Positions 14,148 through 20,260 of a DNA stretch of 20,260 bases are shown here, one piece after another; position 1 is the first letter of the stretch; every line of letters starts with the position of its first letter. Origin of the DNA: CAYNSB01 sp964399625 (GTDB lineage: Bacteria > Planctomycetota > Phycisphaerae > Phycisphaerales > UBA1924); assembly GCA_964399625.1 (NCBI GenBank), contig CAYNSB010000056.1, positions 1 through 20,260 of the forward strand. The letters are read 5' to 3'. Under the pieces are notes generated by a model. The model was given only the letters and a program-made list of their open reading frames with translations, did no database searches and was not told the origin of the DNA. The position numbers were made by a program, and so were the translations under genes.

Positions 14148-17100
14148 CTATTTGTCCTTCTTCTTGAAGAGGTCCTTCAGCCCCTCGCCCAGGTTCTTGG
14201 GCGTGTCGATGATGCTCTTGCCCGCCTCTTTCACGAACAGCTCCAGGTCCGGCTTGGTGTCGTGCTTCTCGAATGTCCCGCGCGTGCGGAAGGGCATCAT
14301 CGTGGACTTCTCCAGCACGCCGCCGGTGAGTCCGGCGAGCTTCCCGCCAAGCCCGGTGTTGAACTTGCCCGCCGCCTCATCGGTGAGCGCCCCAAAGGGG
14401 ACGTAGGTGACGACATCGAGGTCCTGCTTCACGAGGTCCACCGTGCCGCGAGTCGCGATGCGGAACTCGCCCAGCGGGAGCGTGAACCTCTCGTACGTCG
14501 CCACGCCGTTCTTCACGCTGACCACGAACGGCTCGATGCGCTGCCCGATCGCGCCCGAGGTCTTGCCGCCCACGGCGTTGAGCAGCTTGCCAAAGACGTC
14601 GCTCGTCGTGAATCGCGCCTGGCCCAGCTCGATCTTGACATCGCCATTCAGCTGCGACAGGTCGCCGTTGATGGGCATGCGCAGGCCCGTCGCCTGGATG
14701 ATCGCGGGCCCGTCCTCGGGCTTCTTCTCGAACGAAGCCAGATTCGGCAGCCCGCTCACGAACTTCGATGAGAGCGCCGGCGTGATCTCGATGAGCTTGA
14801 TCGTCGGATCGCCCTGTGCGACGAAGACGCCCTTGACGATCGTGCCCTTGGCCGCGACCTGCGCCCGGGGCGAGGTGGCGCTGAACTCCAGAGAGCCGCC
14901 GGCCTTGCTCAGCTTGTCGGCGTTGATCGTCATCGCGGCGGTCGGGCCCAGGGCCTCGAGCAGCACGCCGTGCTGCTGCGCCAGCGCATCCACGAGCGCC
15001 GTGGAGATCTTGGTCGCGGAGCCCTTGAGGTTCAGGCTCGCGGCGTCGGGCGTGGGCTTGCCCTTGGCGTCATAGGCGTCCACGAGCTGGCCCGTGAAGT
15101 CCACCGCCGCCTTTCCGCCGTCGCCCATGCCCTGCCCCGCGTCGAGGATGGTGAGGCGCACGCCCGCCTTGCCCGGGTTGTTCCCGCCCGCGACACGGCA
15201 GACGAACTCCTTCACGCTCGTGGGCACGCCCGCCACCAGGAACGAGGCGCTGGGCGCACGCACGTTCAGATCCACGCTGAACACGCCGGGCTTGAGCGGG
15301 CCCTCGCTCGCGTCCTTGGGAATCGCCAGCGCGAGCTTCTCGATCGTGAGCGTCGTGTCGATCGCGTCGGCGAAGCGGATGGACTCAGGCGCCTTGCCCT
15401 TCTGCGGTGCTGGCGCGGCGGCGGGGATCTTCAGCAGGTACCCGTTGGCGAACTCGGGCGCCATCTTCCAGTTGAGCACCATCGGCTGCTCGAGCGCCAG
15501 CGTGTCGCCGCTGGTGGACATCTTCAGCGGCTTGCTCGTGCTCAGGCGCGGGCCGGTGATGGACGCATTGACCACGGCCTTGCTGATCGGCGAGGCGCCG
15601 GGCTTGCTCTGTGCGGGGAACGACACCAGCGCATCGCCCTTGACCTGCAGCGTCTGCCCGATGCTGCCGGTCAGGAGCCCCGGCTTGCGCGCGAGCGCTT
15701 CGAGGCGGCCCGCGTCGGTCACGTTGAGGTCGAGCTTGGCGCTCAGATCGCCCTGCGGCTTGCCGCCCGCGAGGTTCACCTGCCCGCCCGCGTTCAGGTC
15801 CACGATCTTGTTCGTCGCATCGCCCAGCACGCCGGCGGTCACGACGAACTTGGCTGGAGCCGGCGCGGCGCCCGCGGCGAGCGCCTTGAGCGGCAGGCTC
15901 GCCGAGACGAGCACGTCCTGCACCCCGATCGGGCCAAGATCGCGAGTAGCGCCCGTCTCGTCCTTCATGAGGATGTTGCTCACGAGCGTCTTGCCCGCGA
16001 TCTGCAGTTTCACGTCGGCCTCGCCGGCCTTGGCGAGGTCGGGCGAAAGATCGCTCTTGAGCGGGATCGTGAAGGGCGACGCCGAGAGCGTGATCGCCGC
16101 GGGCCCCGCGAGCGCGGGCTTGCTCTCAAGCTTGGGCCCCAGCGAATCGAGCAGCGTGCCGGCAAGCTCGGGGGAGATCGCCGTCTTGAAATCGAGCGTC
16201 GAGAGCGCGATCGCGGAGGTGTCCGCGCTGGCCGCGAGCTTGCCCGTCAAGTTCTTCGCGCCCACGTCCAACGTCAGGTCCACGCCCTCGCTCTTGCCGT
16301 CGGTCTTGCCGCCCTTGGGCGCGGAGGCGAGCGAGACGTTCAGCGTCGGCCCGATCGCGTCACGGACAAGGCGGGGCAGGTCCAGCCCGGGCGCGCCGTT
16401 CGTCGAGGGCGCCGCCGGGGCGCTCGCGACGAACATGCCCAGCAGCGTCGTCGGAAGATTCTCAACCTTGAGCGATCCCGTCGGACGCAGCCAGGTCGCG
16501 GGGCGCGTGCCCAGGATGACCGGCTTGAGCCCCACGAGGTCGAATCCGCCGTTGATCGAGAACGGATTCTTCTCGTGCGATCCGCTGCCCTTGATCGCGA
16601 GCGTGGGCGCCTTGCCCGGCGTCGTGCCCGCGTCGATCGCGAGGGAGTCCAGCAGCACGGGCTCGCCCGCGGGCGCGCCGGGCTGGGGCGCGAGGCGCAG
16701 GCCAAGCCCCGTGAGAGCCACGCCCGCGCTCGCCTGCGCCTGATCGAGGCTCGCCTTGCCCTTGTCGTCGAAAGGCACATTCAGAGACGAAAGGCTCGCC
16801 GAGAGCGAGCCGGCGCTCGTGAGATCGATCCCCGACGCGCTCACGGCCTTGCCCGCCAGGGCCTGGATCGACGCGAGGGTGAGCTTTCCCTGGTCGTTGC
16901 GAGCGCGGATGCCCTTGGCGTCGATCGCGAGCGCGGCGAGCGCGTTGAGCCCGTTGGATTTCACGCTCAGGTCGATCTGCGTCGGCGGGATCTGCCCGCT
17001 CTCGACCGCGGCGCTGGGATCGGCTTGCGCCGAGAGCGCGACATCGAGCGTCGGCCCCACGCCGCGGGCCAGGTCGATGCCGGCGCTCTCGACAAACGGC

Positions 17101-18629
17101 TGGGCGATCGCCGTGGCGAGCTGCGTCAGCCGCACCTGGCCCTTGAGGTCCTTGGGCCCGGACTTGCGGGGCGCGCCCTTGTCGTCGAGCGGCTTGCTCG
17201 CGACGACATCGATCATGAGTTGCCCCGCGGCCTGGCCGTTGAGCGTCGCGCTCGTGCCGCCCTGGACCGTGAGCCCCTCGGCAAAGTCCTTGGATTCCAG
17301 CTTCAGGTTGAATGGAGCGATGGCGTAGGCACGCGGCGCGCCGGCGGAACCGTCGGGATTGGGCACGCGGACCGAGCCCGCGACGGGCGTCGTCGCGATC
17401 GAGGCCGAGATCATCGAGCCGCGCAGGTCCAGATCGCGCGTGGCCATCGTCTTGGCATCGAACGGGAGCTTGATCCGCAGGGCATCGAGCAGGACCTTGA
17501 CGTCCGGCAGCCTGTCGATGGTCAGCTCGCCGTTCTTCGCGAGCGCCTTGTCCACGCCCAGCAGAGCGCGCGCGCCGTCGCTCTTGAGATCGATGACGCC
17601 CGGGCGCGGCGCGCTGAGCACGCCCTGGTCCGCGACGAGAGCGACGTCCGCGTTGAGCCCGCCCGAAACCACGTTGAGCGCGAGGTCGGACTTGCCCGCG
17701 TTGCCCTTGAGCGCCACGCTCGCCTTGAGCGTCGGACCCAGGGCCCTGACAAGCCCGTCGCCCGTTCCGGCGAGAGCGTCGGCGGCCGCGATCGCCAGAT
17801 CGGAAAGGTCCACCTTCGCGTCGATCACCGCCTGATCGAGCGTGAGCACGCCCTTGGCATCGGTGAGGTGGTCGGTCGTGGCCTTGATCGTCAACGTTCC
17901 GCCGGGCGTCTTGGCGTCGGCTCCTGGGCCGTACAGCACACCCGCGGAGAAGTCCGCATCGACCTTGCCGCCGACGATGCTCGCCTTGCCCGCGAGCTTG
18001 GGTATCTTCACCGAACCCACGGCCGGGGCTTCGCCCTTGGGGCCCTTGGAGAGATCCGTGTAGCTCACCTCGATCGCATCGAGCACGAGCGCCGCGCGGA
18101 GCGAGGCGGGGATCTTCACCGGCTCGCTGGCGCCGCCGGTGCCGGTCGTCTTTGGAGCACTCGGCCCGCTCGCGACCTTGCCGGGCGCCTTGAGAAGCTT
18201 CTCGATGTTCAGCTTACCGTCGGCCTCGCGCACCAGGTTCGCCACGCCCGAGACCTTCACCTCGCCCACATCGAGCGAACCGAAGAGCCCCGCGCGCGTC
18301 AGCCCCCACAGCCCCTTCGAGAGCGAGAGCGTCACGCTCGCGACCTTGGCCCCCTGCGCATCGCTGATCTCGACCGGGCCGATCTCCTGCCCGCCCGACC
18401 AGCTCAGCCCGACCTTGCCCACCTTGGCCTTGCCGTTGATCGAGCCCTCGATGGCGCTCCGGGCGATGCCCGGCGCGAGCGACCCGGCGATCGTCGGCGC
18501 CAGCGCCAGCAGCACGAGCAGCAGCGCGAGCACCGACCCCGCCCCGATGAGCAGGATCCGACCCCACCTGCGACGACGCGGCCCCGGCGCGGTCCCGCTC
18601 GTTGAGCCCGAAGACGATCCGTCAGCCAT
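14148..18629 (-). CDS. Large AsmA-like repeat protein, probable inter-membrane lipid transport
   Basis: The 1493-residue product has one N-terminal membrane helix (about 24-46, RILLIGAGSVLALLLVLLAL) after a short basic segment, then an almost entirely extracytoplasmic, beta-rich body. The C-terminal domain (from about 1330) has the AsmA-type ending, GEFRIATRGTVDLVKQDLDV followed by PFRTRGTFEKHDTKPDLELF. Such proteins (AsmA, TamB, YhdP) form long grooves that move lipids across the periplasm. A motif like ALGPTLxVxL recurs at residues 298, 525, 760, 991 and 1228. AGGAG (18637-18641) lies 7 nt before the ATG at 18629. The stop codon faces that of the peptidase gene with 14 nt between. It is larger than E. 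coli AsmA and close to TamB or YhdP in size; I do not assign it to one of them. Confidence 0.85.
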   Translation of the reverse strand: MADGSSSGSTSGTAPGPRRRRWGRILLIGAGSVLALLLVLLALAPTIAGSLAPGIARSAIEGSINGKAKVGKVGLSWSGGQEIGPVEISDAQGAKVASVTLSLSKGLWGLTRAGLFGSLDVGEVKVSGVANLVREADGKLNIEKLLKAPGKVASGPSAPKTTGTGGASEPVKIPASLRAALVLDAIEVSYTDLSKGPKGEAPAVGSVKIPKLAGKASIVGGKVDADFSAGVLYGPGADAKTPGGTLTIKATTDHLTDAKGVLTLDQAVIDAKVDLSDLAIAAADALAGTGDGLVRALGPTLKASVALKGNAGKSDLALNVVSGGLNADVALVADQGVLSAPRPGVIDLKSDGARALLGVDKALAKNGELTIDRLPDVKVLLDALRIKLPFDAKTMATRDLDLRGSMISASIATTPVAGSVRVPNPDGSAGAPRAYAIAPFNLKLESKDFAEGLTVQGGTSATLNGQAAGQLMIDVVASKPLDDKGAPRKSGPKDLKGQVRLTQLATAIAQPFVESAGIDLARGVGPTLDVALSAQADPSAAVESGQIPPTQIDLSVKSNGLNALAALAIDAKGIRARNDQGKLTLASIQALAGKAVSASGIDLTSAGSLSASLSSLNVPFDDKGKASLDQAQASAGVALTGLGLRLAPQPGAPAGEPVLLDSLAIDAGTTPGKAPTLAIKGSGSHEKNPFSINGGFDLVGLKPVILGTRPATWLRPTGSLKVENLPTTLLGMFVASAPAAPSTNGAPGLDLPRLVRDAIGPTLNVSLASAPKGGKTDGKSEGVDLTLDVGAKNLTGKLAASADTSAIALSTLDFKTAISPELAGTLLDSLGPKLESKPALAGPAAITLSASPFTIPLKSDLSPDLAKAGEADVKLQIAGKTLVSNILMKDETGATRDLGPIGVQDVLVSASLPLKALAAGAAPAPAKFVVTAGVLGDATNKIVDLNAGGQVNLAGGKPQGDLSAKLDLNVTDAGRLEALARKPGLLTGSIGQTLQVKGDALVSFPAQSKPGASPISKAVVNASITGPRLSTSKPLKMSTSGDTLALEQPMVLNWKMAPEFANGYLLKIPAAAPAPQKGKAPESIRFADAIDTTLTIEKLALAIPKDASEGPLKPGVFSVDLNVRAPSASFLVAGVPTSVKEFVCRVAGGNNPGKAGVRLTILDAGQGMGDGGKAAVDFTGQLVDAYDAKGKPTPDAASLNLKGSATKISTALVDALAQQHGVLLEALGPTAAMTINADKLSKAGGSLEFSATSPRAQVAAKGTIVKGVFVAQGDPTIKLIEITPALSSKFVSGLPNLASFEKKPEDGPAIIQATGLRMPINGDLSQLNGDVKIELGQARFTTSDVFGKLLNAVGGKTSGAIGQRIEPFVVSVKNGVATYERFTLPLGEFRIATRGTVDLVKQDLDVVTYVPFGALTDEAAGKFNTGLGGKLAGLTGGVLEKSTMMPFRTRGTFEKHDTKPDLELFVKEAGKSIIDTPKNLGEGLKDLFKKKDK

Positions 18630-18696
18630 GACGCAACTCCTCTCGATCGCACGCCCGCACGCGGCACCATCCACCGCCTCCATTGTTGGACGCACG

Positions 18697-18726
18697 AAAA
18701 GCGAAAACGCCCCGCGATCGGGGCGT
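18697..18726 (-). terminator. Rho-independent terminator of the secE-nusG transcript
   Basis: On the minus strand an 8-bp perfect stem ACGCCCCG/CGGGGCGT (18707-18726) with a four-base loop is followed by TTTTCGCTTTT. It stands about 57 nt after the nusG stop codon. The AsmA-like gene begins 68 nt further on. Confidence 0.87.
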
Positions 18727-18731
18727 GTTGG

Positions 18732-18749
18732 GTGCTTTGGTTGAAGCAC
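18732..18749 (-). other. Small hairpin between nusG and its terminator
   Basis: GTGCTT (18744-18749 read on the minus strand) pairs with AAGCAC (18732-18737) around a six-base loop. It sits just before the terminator stem. It could protect the 3' end or be incidental. Confidence 0.4.
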
Positions 18750-18782
18750 GCGCCGCGAGGCGGGCCCGCGTCGCGGGCGAGG

Positions 18783-19439
18783 TCACTCCTCGTCGGCCTT
18801 GGCGATCTGCCACTCCTCGAGCTCGATGGGCGCCTGGCGGCCGAAGATCGTCACGAGCACACGCACCAGCCCCTTCTCCGGGAGCAGTTCGTCCACCGTT
18901 CCCTCGTAGCCCTGGAACGGCCCCTCCTTGATCTTGACGTTCTCGCCCTTGGCGAAGACGAGCTTGACCATCGGCTCCTCTTCGGGCTTGCGCGAGTCCT
19001 TGAGCATCTTCTCGATCTCGTGCTCCTTCATGGGCGTGGGGCGTCCCGCGGTGCCCACGAAGTCGCCCACGCCCGTCGTCTCCTTGATGAGGAAGAAGAC
19101 GTCCTGCGGGATGCGACCGTCGGGCTCCAGGCGCATCTCGACGAAAACGTACCCGGGATAGAGCTTGGTCTCGGTGATCTTCTGCTTGCCGCCCTTGATG
19201 GTCTTGGTCTTCTCGGTGGGCACGAGGATGCGCGCGACCAGGTGCGTCATGTTCTCGATCTGCACCTTGCGGAGCAGCGTCTCGCGAACCGAGCCCTCCT
19301 TGTTGGAGGCCACGCGCAGCACGAACCAGTTCATGCCCTCCTGACGCATCGGCTCGTCGGGCTTGATCAGGTCGCTCCGCTCGCTCGGGGCGGGAGCAGG
19401 GGGGGGCGTGGGTGTCGCCTGCGCATCATGCTCGGACAT
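18783..19439 (-). CDS. nusG: Transcription termination/antitermination factor NusG
   Basis: The 218-residue protein binds RNA polymerase and links it to Rho, the ribosome or antitermination complexes. The NGN domain begins at MNWFVLRVASNKEGSVRE (36-53) and includes TKLYPGYVFVEMRL (91-104). The KOW domain starts near 163 (AKGENVKIKEGPFQGYEGTV, 163-182). A Pro/Ala-rich N-terminal extension of about 34 residues precedes the NGN domain, and a loop with KGGKQKITE (82-90) is slightly long. The start at 19439 is chosen because a perfect AAGGAGG lies 5 nt upstream; an in-frame ATG at 19466 would add nine residues. It follows secE, the usual order, but is followed by a terminator instead of rplK. Confidence 0.95.
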   Translation of the reverse strand: MSEHDAQATPTPPPAPAPSERSDLIKPDEPMRQEGMNWFVLRVASNKEGSVRETLLRKVQIENMTHLVARILVPTEKTKTIKGGKQKITETKLYPGYVFVEMRLEPDGRIPQDVFFLIKETTGVGDFVGTAGRPTPMKEHEIEKMLKDSRKPEEEPMVKLVFAKGENVKIKEGPFQGYEGTVDELLPEKGLVRVLVTIFGRQAPIELEEWQIAKADEE

Positions 19440-19444
19440 GCTCG

Positions 19445-19451
19445 CCTCCTT
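19445..19451 (-). promoter_or_regulatory. Ribosome binding site deciding the nusG start
   Basis: AAGGAGG on the minus strand, 5 nt from the ATG at 19439, is the strongest Shine-Dalgarno in the window. It is fully complementary to the CCTCCTT tail of the 16S rRNA at 38-44. It argues for 19439 over the in-frame ATG at 19466. Confidence 0.8.
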
Positions 19452-19494
19452 GATCTGCGTCGACATCGCTCGCTCCCCCGGGCCACGATCCCGT

Positions 19495-20181
19495 TCAGTG
19501 CTGCAGCACCCCGATCAACTGGAAGAACTTCGCGAAGAGGATGTCGATCACGAAGAGCCCGCCCGCGAGCAGCACCGCCCACAGGATCACCACGCTCGTT
19601 GAGTCGCGGATGTGCTTCTTGGTGGACCAGTTGACCTTCTTCATCTCGCCGTCGGTCGCGATGAGGAACTCCGCGGACCCCTGGCGCATCCCCACGAGGT
19701 AGTACGTCACGATCGTGCCCAGCACCATTAGAACGCCCACGGCGCCCGCCTGGAGGTACAACGCCTCGAACAGGCGCTTGGCCTGGGGCGGGCCCGCGAT
19801 CGCGCCCCGCAGCGTCGCCGAAGAACCCTCCGCGGGCTCGATCGTGCGAACGAGCGAGATATCGCTCGAGCCGGAGAACTTGGGCGCCTCGATCACCAGG
19901 CGATCGCCGCCGGCGCTCGTGGGCTCGGCCACGACGACCCTCGCCGTGCCGACCTCCGAGGACGATTCCCCGCGCAACGACACGAGCTGCCCAGCCTTGG
20001 CATCGCCGCTCGCGGGCGAGAGGTTGAGCGTGTACGTCGCCAGCGGGATGATCTTGTCGGCCTTGCCGCCGATCTGCTCCCACAGCCACGCGCTCGCCGC
20101 GAGGATGAGGATCCCCGCCATCGCCGCGGTCATCACCCGCACCCAATATCCCTGACCAGGCTTGTACAGTCCAAGAGCCAT
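19495..20181 (-). CDS. secE: Preprotein translocase subunit SecE, extended form
   Basis: The 228-residue inner-membrane protein clamps SecY in the Sec translocon. The C-terminal SecE domain is clear: an amphipathic helix EFLIATDGEMKKVNWSTKKH (171-190) with the conserved V-W-S/P region, then the essential membrane helix at about 196-222. Two earlier membrane helices are visible (about 15-35 and 143-165). Between them lies a beta-rich stretch of roughly 105 residues (36-141), which by topology should be outside the cytoplasm. E. coli SecE, with three helices, has 127 residues and only a short loop there. The ATG at 20181 is preceded by GAAGGG at about 5 nt. The gene begins 24 nt after a tRNA-Trp and is followed by nusG after 55 nt. 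Confidence 0.92.
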   Translation of the reverse strand: MALGLYKPGQGYWVRVMTAAMAGILILAASAWLWEQIGGKADKIIPLATYTLNLSPASGDAKAGQLVSLRGESSSEVGTARVVVAEPTSAGGDRLVIEAPKFSGSSDISLVRTIEPAEGSSATLRGAIAGPPQAKRLFEALYLQAGAVGVLMVLGTIVTYYLVGMRQGSAEFLIATDGEMKKVNWSTKKHIRDSTSVVILWAVLLAGGLFVIDILFAKFFQLIGVLQH

Positions 20182-20205
20182 CCGATCCCTTCTATCTCGA
20201 GGAAG

Positions 20206-20260
20206 CACGCCGGGAGGGACTTGAACCCGCAACCTGCGGATTTGGAATCCGCTGCTCTAC
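20206..20260 (-). tRNA. trnW: tRNA-Trp (anticodon CCA), 3' part
   Basis: The last 55 bases, read on the minus strand, hold the end of the D arm, an anticodon stem GCGGA/TCCGC with loop TTCCAAA (anticodon CCA), a five-base variable region AGGTT, a T arm with loop TTCAAGT, the 3' acceptor strand CCGGCGT and discriminator G at 20206. The 3' CCA is not encoded. The 5' acceptor strand and most of the D arm are outside the window. The T stem GCGGG/CCCTC has a C-U mismatch at pair 50-64. Its position just before secE matches a gene order found in many bacteria. Confidence 0.93.

Noticed and set aside
14970..18605. A 1211-codon open frame on the plus strand opposite the AsmA-like gene
   Set aside because: Its composition (Arg, Leu, Asp, Glu, His) is that of a high-GC shadow frame. 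The minus frame has a signal anchor, a Shine-Dalgarno and an AsmA-type C-terminus.

Overview
The window comes from a GC-rich (roughly two-thirds G+C), Gram-negative-type bacterium. I infer Planctomycetota, probably the Phycisphaerae. The grounds are a 16S rRNA gene that ends in its own terminator with no spacer tRNAs or 23S behind it, an outer-membrane lipid-transport gene set, a lone type II pseudopilin and a large AsmA-like protein. The lineage is an inference; the full 16S gene lies mostly outside the window.

Layout. 1-46 is the 3' tail of 16S rRNA with an intact anti-Shine-Dalgarno; a strong hairpin-plus-T-tract terminator follows at 189-228. Then come tag (DNA-3-methyladenine glycosylase I, minus) and a divergent lptF-lptG pair (plus). 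From 4339 to 3752 is a type II pseudopilin (minus), followed by two small exported paralogues (4475-4879 and 5124-5594, minus), each with its own terminator. A minus-strand run holds a beta-class DNA methyltransferase (5795-6829), a small-molecule SAM methyltransferase (6875-7801) and a WaaP-like kinase (7838-8716), divergent from a WaaE-like family 2 glycosyltransferase (8778-9638, plus). The plus strand continues with a DEAD-box helicase that carries DEVD, an alpha/beta hydrolase lipoprotein and an M42-like aminopeptidase. A 1493-residue AsmA-like protein (14148-18629, minus) converges on these. The window ends with nusG, secE and a partial tRNA-Trp, all minus, in the transcription order tRNA-Trp, secE, nusG, terminator.

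How the genes fit together. Several encode envelope functions: LptF/LptG (lipopolysaccharide export), a WaaP-like kinase and a WaaE-like glycosyltransferase (probably LPS core decoration), the AsmA-like protein (probably inter-membrane lipid transport), the SecE translocon subunit and exported small proteins. The rest is housekeeping (NusG, tRNA-Trp, 16S, Tag, helicase).

The most interesting signal is not a gene but a promoter architecture. Seven genes (tag, lptF, the DNA methyltransferase, the SAM methyltransferase, the kinase, the glycosyltransferase and the hydrolase) have a TANNNT hexamer, consensus about TACGCT, ending 6-8 nt before the start codon and no Shine-Dalgarno. That is what leaderless transcription looks like. 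Other genes (nusG, AsmA-like, both small exported proteins, secE) have clear Shine-Dalgarno sequences and no such box. The second notable observation is that the AsmA-like protein has a motif recurring five times at a spacing of 227-237 residues. The third is a SecE with about 100 extra residues between its first two membrane helices. I see no CRISPR array, insertion sequence, integrase, toxin-antitoxin pair or recognisable defence system.
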